NCBI RefSeq assembly: GCF_008630065.1
Contig: NZ_VWPL01000003.1
Location: forward strand, 150,568-214,567
DNA: 64,000 nt
Direction: 5' to 3'
Source of the DNA: Blastochloris sulfoviridis
GTDB lineage: Bacteria; Pseudomonadota; Alphaproteobacteria; Rhizobiales; Xanthobacteraceae
Positions 50,410 through 59,678 of the stretch are shown here, one piece after another. Each line of letters opens with the position of its first letter. The first letter of the stretch is position 1. Under the pieces are notes generated by a model. The model was not told the DNA's origin, did not search any database, and saw only the letters and a list, made by a program, of their open reading frames with translations. Both the position numbers and the translations under genes were made by a program.

Positions 50410-50874
50410 TCACGCGCCCTCGGCCGCCAGCGGCACCACCGACGTCTCCTTGAACGACGACAGCGCCAGCTCGGTGTGGGTCTGCTTGACGCCCGGCGTC
50501 GCCGCGAGGCCGGTCAGCAGCGTCTCCAGTGCCACGAGGCTTTCCGCCCGGATCTTCAGGAGATAGGACCAGGCGCCGGTGACATGGTGGCATTCCAGCA
50601 CCGCGTCGTTGCCGCGGACCGCGCCGAGGAACGCCGCCTCGTCGTCGGCCCGGCCGACGGCGGTCAGCACCTGGGTGAAGGCCAGGATGGGCCGCCCCAC
50701 CGCCCTGGGGTCGACGGCCGCCGACCAGTGCTGGATCGCACCGCTGGCATGCAGCTTCTTCAGCCGCTCATTGACCGCCGAAATCGACAACCCCACCGCC
50801 GCGCCGATCTCGGCATAGGAATCGCGGCCGCTCTTTTGAACATAGGCCAGGATCTTGCGGTCGATCGCATCCAT
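50410..50874 (-). CDS. Lrp/AsnC-family transcriptional regulator
   Basis: The protein has 154 residues from the ATG at 50874 (MDAIDRKILAYVQ), with a GGGGGG tract upstream as the ribosome binding site; a frame starting at 50928 is less likely. The N-terminal helix-turn-helix is SYAEIGAAVGLSISAVNERL (19-38) and the C-terminal domain is the ligand-sensing RAM/ACT-like fold (ECHHVTGAWSYLLKI). Regulators of this family sense amino acids. It faces serB convergently, so its target is not obvious from position. Confidence 0.93.
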   Translation of the reverse strand: MDAIDRKILAYVQKSGRDSYAEIGAAVGLSISAVNERLKKLHASGAIQHWSAAVDPRAVGRPILAFTQVLTAVGRADDEAAFLGAVRGNDAVLECHHVTGAWSYLLKIRAESLVALETLLTGLAATPGVKQTHTELALSSFKETSVVPLAAEGA

Positions 50875-51076
50875 GCTGCCCCCCCCGCGTTCCAACCGGC
50901 TCGTGCCGATCCACGCGCGAGTAGACAAATTCAGCGGAGGCGTGCATTCAAGAGCAAAGTGCGGGTGCTGGCCGAAACAAGCAAAAAAAGCGGCCGTGTA
51001 ACCGAAAACTGCCTGTAAACGCTGCGGAACCTGACCTTACGCAATCCGGACCGCGCCGGCCCTCTCCTGCCATCAC

Positions 51077-52576
51077 TCAGCGGACGGCGACGACGACGAA
51101 GCGCGGCTCTCCCTCGGCATTGGCGACCAGCAGCAGAACGGACTTGCGCCCGTCCTTCTTGACCGCGTCGAGCCGGCGCTGAACGTCGGCCAGGGCGGAT
51201 ACGGGCTGCTGCTCCACCTCGACCAGCACCTGGCCGGCCTGGATGCCCTTCTCGGAGGCCGAGGAGTCGCGGTCGACCGCGGTGATCACCACGCCCTTGA
51301 CCGACTCCTTGATCCGGAAACGCTTGCGCAGCTCGTCGGTGAGCGGCGCCAGATCGAGGCCGAGCAGCCGGCCGGGCCGGTCCGCCGCCGGCTGCTGCTG
51401 GGGCGCGGGCTTGGCGGACGACGCCTGCTTCTCCGCCTCGTCCAGCCGCTCGACCGTCACCTTGGCGGCCTGCTCCTTGCCGTTGCGCAGGAAGACGATG
51501 TCGACCGCCTTGCCGATGGGGGTTGCGGCCACCACCCGCGGCAGGTCGCGCATCTCCTTCACATCGTGGCCGTCGAACTTGACGATGACATCGCCGGACT
51601 TGAGGCCGGCCTTTTCCGCCGGCCCGCCATCGGTCAGCCCGGCGACGAGCGCGCCATTGGACTTGGACAGACCGAGGCGCTCGGCAATCTCGTCGCTGAC
51701 CTGCTGGATGCGCACGCCGATCCAGCCGCGCCGCGTCTCGCCGAAATTGCGGAGCTGATCGATCACCGGGGCGGCGGTGGCGGCCGGCACCGCAAAGCCG
51801 ATGCCGATCGAGCCGCCCGACGGCGAGATGATCGCCGTGTTGATGCCGATCACCTCGCCCTTGAGGCTGAACAGCGGCCCGCCGGAATTGCCGCGGTTGA
51901 TGGCCGCGTCCGTCTGGATGAAATTGTCATAGGGCCCGGAGCTGATATCGCGGTTGCGGGCCGAGACGATGCCCAGCGTGACCGTGCCGCCGAGGCCGAA
52001 CGGGTTGCCGATGGCGATGACCCATTCGCCGAGCCGCAGCTTGTCGGAGTCGCCGAGCTTCACCGCCTTCAGCGGCTTTTCCGGCTTCACCCTCAGCACC
52101 GCGAGGTCGATCTTGTTGTCGCGGCCGACCAGCTCGGCCTTGAGCCGGGTGGAATCGTTCAGCGTCACGAAGATCTCGTCCGCGCCCTCGACGACATGGT
52201 TGTTGGTGACGATGATGCCGCTGGGATCGACCACGAAGCCGGAGCCGAGCGAGGTCTGGCGGCGCTGGCGGTGCGGATCGAAGCCGTTGCCGCCGCCATT
52301 GCCCCCGTGCTTCTTGAAGAACTCCTCGAAGAATTCCTCGAACGGCGAGCCGGGCGGCAATTGGGGAATCGGCCCCTGCTTGGCTTCGACGCGGGCGGTG
52401 GTGGAGATGTAGACCACCGCATCGATCACCTTGTCGACGACGTCGGCGACGTCGGGAAGCTCGCGGCTTGCCATCTGCTGCGCATGGGCGCCCGGCAGCG
52501 GCGGCACGACGGCCAGAGCCAGCGCGGCTGCCAGCCCGAGACGCACGACGGTCAAAGCACGGGCTTGAGAGAGCAT
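51077..52576 (-). CDS. degP: Periplasmic serine protease DegP/HtrA (Do family)
   Basis: The protein has 499 residues from ATG 52576. A signal peptide (1-32, ending GAHAQQ) exports it to the periplasm. The trypsin-like triad is His127 (TNNHVV), Asp157 (KIDLAVL) and Ser231 (NRGNSGGPLF). Two PDZ domains follow, at about 295-380 and 400-490. It degrades or refolds misfolded envelope proteins. It lies downstream of hflK, hflC and a DUF2065 gene in one direction, the arrangement usual in this order. Confidence 0.96.
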   Translation of the reverse strand: MLSQARALTVVRLGLAAALALAVVPPLPGAHAQQMASRELPDVADVVDKVIDAVVYISTTARVEAKQGPIPQLPPGSPFEEFFEEFFKKHGGNGGGNGFDPHRQRRQTSLGSGFVVDPSGIIVTNNHVVEGADEIFVTLNDSTRLKAELVGRDNKIDLAVLRVKPEKPLKAVKLGDSDKLRLGEWVIAIGNPFGLGGTVTLGIVSARNRDISSGPYDNFIQTDAAINRGNSGGPLFSLKGEVIGINTAIISPSGGSIGIGFAVPAATAAPVIDQLRNFGETRRGWIGVRIQQVSDEIAERLGLSKSNGALVAGLTDGGPAEKAGLKSGDVIVKFDGHDVKEMRDLPRVVAATPIGKAVDIVFLRNGKEQAAKVTVERLDEAEKQASSAKPAPQQQPAADRPGRLLGLDLAPLTDELRKRFRIKESVKGVVITAVDRDSSASEKGIQAGQVLVEVEQQPVSALADVQRRLDAVKKDGRKSVLLLVANAEGEPRFVVVAVR

Positions 52577-52707
52577 GGCCCCGGAACTCCTTGTTTCGAA
52601 TCGAACAGACGCTCGCGCGAACGCCGCTGCCACGCAAGCCCTCCGGATGCCGAGGACCACCGATACCACAGACCGCGGCTCGCCGCCGCGAGCCGTTGCG
52701 GACGGCC

Positions 52708-52893
52708 TCAGCCCCGCACCATCCAGATCAGCACCACGCCCGCGATCGCCGCCACAAGACCCCCGACCCGGAGCACCGGATCGGGGGTCTGCAGGATGCT
52801 GACGACCGCCCGCCGCGCCAAGTCCGGAGCGGCGGCATAGAGCAGCCCCTCCATGGCCAGCAGAAGCCCGAACGCGACGATGAAGTCCGCCAT
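52708..52893 (-). CDS. DUF2065 small membrane protein
   Basis: The protein has 61 residues with two hydrophobic helices (FIVAFGLLLAMEGLLYAAAP and the VLRVGGLVAAIAGVVLIWMV region) around a DLARRAV loop, the DUF2065/YjeT layout. Function is unknown. It lies 19 bases after hflC and before degP; this position is conserved in alphaproteobacteria and suggests a link to membrane protein quality control. Confidence 0.88.
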   Translation of the reverse strand: MADFIVAFGLLLAMEGLLYAAAPDLARRAVVSILQTPDPVLRVGGLVAAIAGVVLIWMVRG

Positions 52894-52912
52894 GGTCTTG
52901 GGACGTCCCGCC

Positions 52913-53809
52913 TCAGGGCTTTCCTGTCTCCGGCTTCCGGTTTCCGCCAGGATCGCCGAAGTACCGGAAGAAGGCCGAATCCGGGGCCAGGATCATGCGC
53001 GTCTCGCCGGGCTTGAAGCCCGCCTCATAGGCCTGCATCGACCGGTAGAAGGCGAAGAAGTCCAGGTCGCGGCCGAAGGCCTCGGCGAAGATGCGGTTGC
53101 GTTCGGCATCGCCTTCGCCTCGCACCTGCTCGCCCTTGGCGTTGGCTTCGCCGATCAGCACCGTGACGTCGCGGTCGGCCCGCGCGGTGATGCGCTGGGA
53201 CTGCTCGCGGCCCTGGGCCCGGATCTCGTTGGCCTCGCGCTGGCGCTCGGTCTTCATCCGCTCGAACACCGCCTGGCTGTTGGCGTCCGGCAGATCGGCA
53301 CGGCGGATGCGCACGTCGACGATCTCCACGCCCAGGTTCTGCGCCTCGGGCGTCACCTGCTGTCGGATGCGCGACATCAGGCCGGCGCGGTCGTCGCGCA
53401 CCAGTTGCATGAAGGTGGCCTCGCCCAGCACGCGGCGCACCGCGGAATTGAGAAGCACCGACAGGCGCGAATTGGCGCCCTGGACGGTGCCCACCGTCTG
53501 GAAGAAGCGCAGCGCGTTCGAGATGCGGTAGCGGGCGAAGGCATCCACCACCAGCCGCTTCTGGTCCGAGGCGATCACTTCCTGCGGCTGGGCATCCAGA
53601 TCCAGCACGCGATTGTCGAAGAAGGTCACGCTGTCGACGAACGGCATCTTGAAGGCGAGGCCGGGTTGCTGGATCACCCGCACCGGTTCGCCCAGGCGGA
53701 GCACCAGGGCCTGCTGCGTCTGGTGCACGATGAACGCCGACGAATAGCCGAGGATCACCACCGCCGCCAGCACCACCAAGGCGATGCCGCTGAGAATGCC
53801 CCCCTTCAT
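52913..53809 (-). CDS. hflC: HflC, SPFH-domain regulator of the FtsH protease
   Basis: The protein has 298 residues. One N-terminal transmembrane helix (GIALVVLAAVVILGYSSAFI, 8-27) anchors a periplasmic SPFH/band-7 domain (QALVLRLGEPVRVIQQPGL) and a long C-terminal helix rich in Arg, Glu and Ala. With HflK it forms the cage around FtsH in the inner membrane. The ATG overlaps the hflK stop codon (ATGA). Confidence 0.96.
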   Translation of the reverse strand: MKGGILSGIALVVLAAVVILGYSSAFIVHQTQQALVLRLGEPVRVIQQPGLAFKMPFVDSVTFFDNRVLDLDAQPQEVIASDQKRLVVDAFARYRISNALRFFQTVGTVQGANSRLSVLLNSAVRRVLGEATFMQLVRDDRAGLMSRIRQQVTPEAQNLGVEIVDVRIRRADLPDANSQAVFERMKTERQREANEIRAQGREQSQRITARADRDVTVLIGEANAKGEQVRGEGDAERNRIFAEAFGRDLDFFAFYRSMQAYEAGFKPGETRMILAPDSAFFRYFGDPGGNRKPETGKP

Positions 53810-54930
53810 CGCGAACCTCCCTGCGGCTGGGCGCTGCGCCGCTGCAGGGCATCGAGCGGCAGGAAGGGCACGACGCCCTGCGACTGGCCGCCGCGCTGGT
53901 CGATGATCACCTTGTCCATGCCGCCGAACACACGCTCCATGGTTTCGAGATAGATGCGCTGGCGCGTCACTTCGGGCGCCTTGCGGTATTCGTCGAAGAT
54001 CTGGGTGAAGCGGCTGGCCGCGCCGCGCGCTTCGGCCACGGTCCGCTCGCGGTAGCCTTCGGCCGACTGGATCACCCGGGCCGCGTCGCCGCGCGCCTCC
54101 GGCACCACCCGGTTGGCGTAGCTCTGCGCCTCGTTCTGCAGACGCTCGGCGTCGGCTCGCGCCGCCTGGACGTCGCGGAAGGCGTCGATCACCTGGCTCG
54201 GCGGATCGACCTTCTGCATCTGCACCTGACGGATCATGACGCCCGCGCCATAGTCGTCGAGCGTCTTCTGCATCAGCTCCTGCACGCCCGCCTCGATCGC
54301 CTGGCGGGCCCCGGTGAGGATCGGCTGGATGTCGCGCCGGCCGACCACCTCGCGCATGGCGCTCTCGGCCACCGCCTTGATGGTGCCTTCCTGGTTCTGG
54401 ATGTTGAACAGGAAGTCGCCGGCCTTGGCGATCTGCCAGAACACGGTGAAATCGATGTCGACGATGTTCTCGTCGCCGGTCAGCATCAGGCTTTCTTCGG
54501 GCACGTCGCGGGTGATCGTGTTGCGGCGGGCATCGTCGAACTGCCGCATGCCGATATCGATGCGGTTGACCGTGGTGACCTTCGGCGTCAGCGCCGTCTC
54601 GATCGGCCAGGGCCAGTGGTAGTTCAGACCGGCGTCGGTCGAATAGACGTACTTGCCGAAGCGCAGCACCACGCCTTGCTCGTCGGGCTCGACCCGGTAG
54701 AAGCCTGTCGCCAACCACAGCAGAACCAGCGCCAGACCGCCCAGCGCCAAGCCGCGCCCGCCGAGCGAGCCGCCCGGTGGCAGCACGCTGCGCAAACGGT
54801 CCTGTCCCTTGCGGATGAGGTCTTCGAGATCGGGGGGCGTGGATCCGCTGGGTTGGGGGCCACTGCCCCAGGGGCCGCGCGGCCCCTGTCCCCACGGCCC
54901 GCCGCCGCCGCTCTGGTTGCTCCAGGGCAT
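53806..54930 (-). CDS. hflK: HflK, SPFH-domain regulator of the FtsH protease
   Basis: The protein has 374 residues from ATG 54930 (MPWSNQSGGGGPWGQGPRGP). The Gly/Pro/Trp-rich cytoplasmic N-terminus is typical of HflK, followed by a transmembrane helix (GLALGGLALVLLWLATGFYR, about 60-79) and the SPFH domain with QGVVLRFGKYV. It forms hetero-oligomers with HflC and modulates FtsH. First gene of the hflK-hflC-DUF2065-degP cluster; the gap upstream holds its promoter. Confidence 0.96.
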   Translation of the reverse strand: MPWSNQSGGGGPWGQGPRGPWGSGPQPSGSTPPDLEDLIRKGQDRLRSVLPPGGSLGGRGLALGGLALVLLWLATGFYRVEPDEQGVVLRFGKYVYSTDAGLNYHWPWPIETALTPKVTTVNRIDIGMRQFDDARRNTITRDVPEESLMLTGDENIVDIDFTVFWQIAKAGDFLFNIQNQEGTIKAVAESAMREVVGRRDIQPILTGARQAIEAGVQELMQKTLDDYGAGVMIRQVQMQKVDPPSQVIDAFRDVQAARADAERLQNEAQSYANRVVPEARGDAARVIQSAEGYRERTVAEARGAASRFTQIFDEYRKAPEVTRQRIYLETMERVFGGMDKVIIDQRGGQSQGVVPFLPLDALQRRSAQPQGGSR

Positions 54931-55419
54931 TGAGTGTTCCTTCCTGTCACCGCATCTCGTGACCGACGCCGGTCGCGACGCGGTCTTGGGACGCGATCTT
55001 GGCCGACATCGGTCTTGTCCAAGATATCGCTCTTGGCCGGGATATAGGAAGGAGGCAAGCCCTTTCAACGGACCCCGGCAAAAGTTCGGCGCAGCACGTG
55101 AGAGGAAGGTTGTCGCCCCCGGTCCTTCCGAAACAGCGCCAGCCTGGCCCACAATCGAATTGAAAAAAGCAGAAAACAACACCGCCGGAGACCGGGCCAA
55201 ACCACCGGTTCATGGCACAGATAGTCTTGAAATATCTGCTCTCGCGCCCACGTCCGGCTGGAACACCCACCGTGCCACGCAAGCGCGGCGCCGGTGCGCA
55301 ACGGCGAATCCCGGGCGCGCCGGCACGCTCGGGCGCGACCGTGACGGGGAAGGCCGAAAATTGGCTGGGGCGGGACATGCTGCCGGCTTGGGCCGGCAGA
55401 TCACTGGCGCCGCAGGCGC
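54931..55419. other. Gene-free stretch upstream of hflK
   Basis: In these 489 bases I see no convincing gene, RNA, repeat or terminator. Open frames on both strands have no family character. The promoter of hflK should lie near its left end, but I cannot place it. Confidence 0.5.
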
Positions 55420-55641
55420 TCAGCGCGGGCGATTGCGGTAGTAGTCGAGCACGAACAGCCGGATGGCCGAAGACAGGTTGCCGTGGTTGCGGCCACCATC
55501 AATGGAGGCGACCAGCTCGGACAGCGTCGTTCTGCGCAGCGAGGCGATCTCCTTCAGCGCATCCCAGAAGGCATCTTCCAGGCTTACGCTGGTCTTGTGG
55601 CCCGCGATCACGATCGATCGCTTGACGACCGGACTCTTCAT
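55420..55641 (-). CDS. Ribbon-helix-helix domain protein
   Basis: The protein has 73 residues from ATG 55641 (MKSPVVKRSIVIAGHKTSVS). It matches the RHH_4-type family: a beta strand (RSIVIAGHKTSVSLEDAFW) followed by two helices, with ASIDGGRNHGNLSSAIRLFV as the conserved second part. It is presumably a small DNA-binding or protein-binding regulator. It begins one base after the DUF4169 gene ends, so they form one operon, a pairing conserved next to fumC in alphaproteobacteria. Confidence 0.85.
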   Translation of the reverse strand: MKSPVVKRSIVIAGHKTSVSLEDAFWDALKEIASLRRTTLSELVASIDGGRNHGNLSSAIRLFVLDYYRNRPR

Positions 55642-55642
55642 C

Positions 55643-55825
55643 TCATTCGCCCTTTTCACGCTTATGCGCATCAAGGAAGCGGTCGGCCTTGGCCCGCCGC
55701 GTTTCCTCATTGTCTCGTTCGGCCTTGGTTTGGCCGTGGCGCAGCCTGTTGCCGGCAGCAGCCGCGCTGGCTGCAGCGCGCACCTTTTTCTTGCGTGCCT
55801 GCCGCAGGTTGATCACCTCAGTCAT
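55643..55825 (-). CDS. DUF4169 family protein
   Basis: The protein has 60 residues from ATG 55825. It opens with MTEVINLRQARKKKVR and continues as a highly charged single helix (KTKAERDNEETRRAKADRF), the pattern of DUF4169. Function is unknown; the basic N-terminus suggests nucleic acid or ribosome binding. It is directly followed by the ribbon-helix-helix gene. Confidence 0.85.
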   Translation of the reverse strand: MTEVINLRQARKKKVRAAASAAAAGNRLRHGQTKAERDNEETRRAKADRFLDAHKREKGE

Positions 55826-56639
55826 GAACGACAGGCCCGGTGCCCCACTGCCAAACCGGATGCGCCTGCGGCAAGACGAATGCAGGCCGAAGCGATGCAC
55901 ATCCTGGATGTTATGAATTTATACCGATTCTGCTCGTCAAGGTAAAGTTCCGGCACCCACTCCCTCCCCCTCCGCTCCGCCAAGGTTAAGCGTTGAGCGA
56001 TATTGATGTATTCTAATTCACCACGTTCCGGAAGACTCCCCAGCAGAATACCGCTGATGCGCAAAGCGCGGTCATACAGTCATTTCGCAATATCGAATAT
56101 CCTTCGCCACGGACCCAATTCCCAGGTGACGCACGCGGATTCCCAGGCCGGCTTCCGATGCGGCAGAATCGCGCCCCACGTTCCCCTTTCTGGCCGAAAA
56201 CGACGCAAAGCGAACTGCGGCGAGACGGCGCGGCCGGCCCTTCTCCACATGCCAAAAGCTGTTCGTGGCCAAGGGCCTTCGGCGCAACCTCGGCTGTGCA
56301 ATCGTGACATGATCTTTCATACGGTTTCCGGCTGATCAAGCCGGAGAACCGTATTCAAATCGCCGAAAATCCCGTTTCCGAACAAGAGGTTTTCGGCGAG
56401 ACCGGTTCCGGTATCCCGAAGGGATCAACCGGACACCGTATCCGAACCTGTGTGTTGCGGACCCCGTGTGATATGAGCGCTCCGCCTTTCACGAACGCCG
56501 GCTCACCTGCGCGCCGGCGCTTCGCCTTCCGCGCGCCGAGAAGCCCGGTGTCATCACCGTGCCTTCGCGGCGACCTGGGGAGCTGCAACCGCGCCGCGGT
56601 CGTCCGCTTCCCGCCTCAGACCAACGGACCGTTCCCGAC
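55826..56639. other. Gene-free stretch between the DUF4169 operon and fumC
   Basis: The 814 bases contain an AT-richer section (55900-56110), a family B copy (56316-56443) and the fumC leader. A frame of 80 residues on the minus strand in the AT-richer part has atypical codon use and no known family. Confidence 0.55.
56316..56443 (+). repeat. Family B repeat
   Basis: Near-complete copy: ACGGTTTCCGGCTGATCAAG, CCGGAGAACCGTAT, CGCCGAAAATCCCG, GGTTTTCGGCGAGACCGG, TATCCCGAAGGGATCAACC, GGACACCGTATCC. It lies about 200 bases upstream of fumC. Confidence 0.93.
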
Positions 56640-58040
56640 ATGACGACGCGCCCACAGACCCGCACCGAAACCGACACGTTTGGCCCGATCGAGGTCCCGG
56701 CCGACCGCTACTGGGGCGCCCAGACGCAGCGCTCGCTCGGCAATTTCAAGATCGGCTGGGAGAGGCAGCCGCTGCCGGTGGTGCGCGCGCTCGGCATCGT
56801 CAAGCGCGCGAGCGCCGAGACCAATCGCGACCTCGGCCGGCTCGATCCCAAGATCGCCGACGCCATCGTCACCGCCGCGCAGGAGGTGATCGACGGCCGG
56901 CTCGACGACCACTTCCCGCTGGTGGTGTGGCAGACCGGCTCGGGCACCCAGTCCAACATGAACGCCAATGAGGTGATCTCGAACCGCGCCATCGAGATGC
57001 TGGGCGGGGTGATGGGCTCCAAGACGCCGGTGCACCCCAACGACCACGTCAATATGAGCCAGTCGTCGAACGACACCTATCCCACGGCGATGCACATCGC
57101 CGGCGCCGAGGAGATCGTCCGCCGCCTGCTGCCGGCGCTGCGCCACCTGCACGCCGCCCTCGACGCCAAGGCCAAGGCGTTCGCCCACATCATCAAGATC
57201 GGCCGCACCCATACCCAGGACGCCACGCCCCTCACCCTCGGCCAGGAGTTCTCGGGCTACGCCCAGCAAATCGAGAACGGCATCGCCCGCATCGAGCTGA
57301 CCCTGCCGGGCCTGATGCAGCTCGCCCAGGGCGGCACCGCCGTCGGCACCGGCCTCAACGCACCCGTGGGCTTTGCCGAGAAGGTGGCCGCGCGCATTGC
57401 CGCCATCACCGGCCTGCCCTTCACCTCGGCGCCCAACAAGTTCGAGGCGCTCGCCGCCCACGACGCCATGGTGTTCACCCACGGCGCCATCAACACGGTG
57501 GCGGCCGCGCTGTTCAAGATCGCCAACGACATCCGCCTTCTGGGCTCCGGCCCGCGCTCGGGCCTCGGCGAACTGTCGCTGCCCGAGAACGAGCCCGGCT
57601 CCTCGATCATGCCCGGCAAGGTCAACCCGACCCAGTGCGAGGCGATGACCATGGTGTGCGCCCACATCTTCGGCAACCAGGCGTCCATCACGTTTGCCGG
57701 CAGCCAGGGCCACTTCGAGCTCAACGTCTACAATCCGGTGATGGCCTACAACCTCCTGCAGTCGGTCCGGCTGATGGCCGACGCGGCGGTGAGCTTCACC
57801 GACAATTGCGTGGTGGGCATCCAGGCCCGCGAGGACAACATCAAGGCGGCGCTCGACCGCTCGCTGATGCTGGTCACCGCGCTCGCCCCCAAGATCGGCT
57901 ACGACAACGCCGCCAAGATCGCCAAGACCGCGCACAAGAACGGCACCACGCTGCGCCAGGAGGCGGTGGGCGGCGGCTACGTCACCGACGCCGAGTTCGA
58001 CGCCATCGTCCGGCCGGAGAAGATGATCGCGCCGGAGTGA
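56640..58040 (+). CDS. fumC: Class II fumarate hydratase
   Basis: The protein has 466 residues from ATG 56640. It interconverts fumarate and malate in the TCA cycle, as an iron-free tetramer. Signatures are [14 protein letters not shown] (about 100-113), the [14 protein letters not shown] segment (about 130-143) and the catalytic-loop signature [15 protein letters not shown] near 320-334. D-type REP elements follow the stop codon. Confidence 0.97.
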   Translation: MTTRPQTRTETDTFGPIEVPADRYWGAQTQRSLGNFKIGWERQPLPVVRALGIVKRASAETNRDLGRLDPKIADAIVTAAQEVIDGRLDDHFPLVVWQTGSGTQSNMNANEVISNRAIEMLGGVMGSKTPVHPNDHVNMSQSSNDTYPTAMHIAGAEEIVRRLLPALRHLHAALDAKAKAFAHIIKIGRTHTQDATPLTLGQEFSGYAQQIENGIARIELTLPGLMQLAQGGTAVGTGLNAPVGFAEKVAARIAAITGLPFTSAPNKFEALAAHDAMVFTHGAINTVAAALFKIANDIRLLGSGPRSGLGELSLPENEPGSSIMPGKVNPTQCEAMTMVCAHIFGNQASITFAGSQGHFELNVYNPVMAYNLLQSVRLMADAAVSFTDNCVVGIQAREDNIKAALDRSLMLVTALAPKIGYDNAAKIAKTAHKNGTTLRQEAVGGGYVTDAEFDAIVRPEKMIAPE

Positions 58041-58076
58041 ACGGTTTCTGGCCTGAAGGGCCTTAACATCCGCTCG

Positions 58077-58317
58077 TCGTCCCGGGCGAACGGCGAAGCC
58101 GTGAGACCCGGGATCGTCATGCAGAAGAAGTCCCCTTCCTGAAAATGGTCCCGACTCGCGCTTCGCTTGGCCGGGACGACGACTCTTTCCGCGTCACCCC
58201 GGGCGAGGCGGAGCCGAGACCCGGGGTCGTCATCCGAAAAATGGATCTCGTCTTGAAGACGGTCCCGGCTCGCGCGGCGGATGCTGAGCATCCCGCCGCT
58301 TGGCCGGGACGACAGAT
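58077..58317. repeat. Family D REP-like elements, two units
   Basis: CGTCGTCCCGGGCGAACGGC, GGGATCGTCATGCAGAAG and GGCCGGGACGACGACTCT form one unit; a second unit starts CGTCACCCCGGGCGAGGCGG and ends GGCCGGGACGACAGATTC. The outer ends are inverted in each. They fill the 310-base gap between fumC and the convergent thyA. Confidence 0.8.
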
Positions 58318-58350
58318 TCTCGGCCCCGCCGCCGTTTTCCGGTGTCCGTC

Positions 58351-59145
58351 TCACACCGCCACGGCGGCCTTGATGTGCGGGTGCGGGTCGTAGCCCTCGA
58401 TAACGACGTCCTCGAGGCGGAAGGCGAAGAGGTCGCGCACGTCCGGGTTCAGCCGCAGCGTCGGCAGCGGCCGCGGCGAACGGGACAGCTGCAGCCGCGC
58501 CTGGTCGAGGTGGTTGAGATAGAGGTGGGCGTCGCCGAAGGTGTGGACGAATTCGCCCGGCTCAAGCCCCGCCACCTGCGCCACCATGTGGGTGAGCAGC
58601 GCGTAGGAGGCGATGTTGAACGGCACGCCGAGAAACACATCGGCCGAGCGCTGATAGAGCTGGCAGGACAGCCGCCCCGCCGCGACATAGAATTGGAATA
58701 GGCAGTGGCAGGGCGGCAGCGCCATGTCCGGCACCTCCGCCGGGTTCCAGGCGGTGACGATCAGCCGGCGCGAATCGGGATTGCGGCGCAACTGGTCGAG
58801 GAGGTCGGCGATCTGGTCGACGGTGCGCCCGTCGCCGGACGGCCAGGAACGCCACTGCCGGCCATAGACCGGGCCCAATTCGCCCTCGCCATTCGCCCAT
58901 TCGTCCCAGATCGTGACGCCGTGCTCGTGCAGGTACTTGATGTTGGTGTCGCCACGCAGGAACCACAGCAGCTCGACGATGATCGATTTCAGATGCAGCT
59001 TCTTGGTGGTGACCAGCGGAAAGCCATTGGCGAGGTCGAAGCGCATCTGATGGCCGAACACCGAGCGCGTGCCGGTGCCGGTGCGGTCGCGCTTCTCCAC
59101 CCCCTCTTCGAGGATGCGGGCCATCAGGTCGAGATACTGGCGCAT
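58351..59145 (-). CDS. thyA: Thymidylate synthase
   Basis: The protein has 264 residues from ATG 59145 ([15 protein letters not shown]). It methylates dUMP with methylene-tetrahydrofolate, giving dihydrofolate. Catalytic Cys146 lies in the canonical motif [12 protein letters not shown], and RTGTGT (21-26) and [14 protein letters not shown] are present. folA, which recycles the dihydrofolate, lies about 1.1 kb away, on the other side of ssrA and sspB. Confidence 0.98.
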   Translation of the reverse strand: MRQYLDLMARILEEGVEKRDRTGTGTRSVFGHQMRFDLANGFPLVTTKKLHLKSIIVELLWFLRGDTNIKYLHEHGVTIWDEWANGEGELGPVYGRQWRSWPSGDGRTVDQIADLLDQLRRNPDSRRLIVTAWNPAEVPDMALPPCHCLFQFYVAAGRLSCQLYQRSADVFLGVPFNIASYALLTHMVAQVAGLEPGEFVHTFGDAHLYLNHLDQARLQLSRSPRPLPTLRLNPDVRDLFAFRLEDVVIEGYDPHPHIKAAVAV

Positions 59146-59244
59146 GGGGGCTGCTCGCGTGTCGGACGGCTCTCTATAGCCCGTCCATGTCGGAGGTTTC
59201 AGCCACCCTGTGGATGACGACGCGCGACGCAGCGCGCTTGCGCC

Positions 59245-59273
59245 CTTCCTTTGCCGACCGTCCACCCCTATAT
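59245..59273 (+). promoter_or_regulatory. Probable ssrA promoter
   Basis: A CTATAT box at 59268-59273 matches the alphaproteobacterial -10 consensus, with CTTCCT 17 bases before it as a weak -35. Transcription would start near 59280. Confidence 0.5.
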
Positions 59274-59279
59274 TCAGCG

Positions 59280-59615
59280 GGCCGGCGCAAGTCGGCTATG
59301 GCGATAAATGGCTATCGGAATAAACCCATCGGACCCGGGGGCGGTACCCGGCGCCTCCACCCCAGCCGGTTCTGCAGCGGATCAGGCCGGCTGCGGCGGG
59401 GGCGAAATAGGATCGACGAGGGCGTAAAGGGTGTGCTTTCGCTCGGCATGGTTCCGCCGTTATCGGGCCATTAGTGTAGTTGCGAATGACAACTATGCGC
59501 CGGTTGCTCAGGCCGCGTGACGCGGTTTGAAAGACCACTTAAAGTCCTAGTGCCTTGCGCGTACTAGGCGGGGTTCGGAGGCACCTGGCAACAGAAGCCT
59601 CCACTCACGCCCCCG
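59280..59615 (+). ncRNA. ssrA: tmRNA, circularly permuted two-piece form
   Basis: The tag frame at 59482-59520 reads GCG AAT GAC AAC TAT and on to a TGA, encoding ANDNYAPVAQAA, a known alphaproteobacterial tag. The gene is permuted: the acceptor piece comes first and ends in CGCCTCC-A-CC (59352-59361); the coding piece starts GGGGGCGAAATAGGATCGAC (59398 on), and its first seven bases pair with that acceptor strand. A T-arm-like stem CCGGG/CCCGG precedes the acceptor end. The 3' region ends GGCACCTGGCAACAGAAGCC. tmRNA rescues stalled ribosomes. The exact 5' and 3' ends are estimates. Confidence 0.95.
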
Positions 59616-59678
59616 GCGTGGCCTCCCTGAAGTCTACTGGGCGTGACGCCGTTCGGGCGTAAAAAATTTGATCAACGC

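Larger units (their letters stand above)
59146..59678. other. Region holding ssrA
   Basis: This 533-base gap without a protein gene is explained by the two-piece tmRNA gene from about 59280 to 59615 and its promoter. Confidence 0.9.

Noticed and set aside
50929..51076. Searched for a terminator or sRNA between the Lrp gene and degP
   Set aside because: There is an A-rich GCAAAAAAAGCGGCC stretch, but no stem precedes it on either strand.
55825..56064. An 80-residue minus-strand frame in the AT-richer gap before fumC (GELEYINIAQRLTLAERR)
   Set aside because: It could be a remnant of a transferred gene, but codon use is mixed, no ribosome binding site is seen and no family is recognised.
59521..59615. 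The CGGAGGCACCTGGCAACAG region first looked like part of 6S RNA
   Set aside because: The in-frame tag ANDNYAPVAQAA upstream and the pairing of GGGGGCG with CGCCTCC identify the whole locus as two-piece tmRNA.
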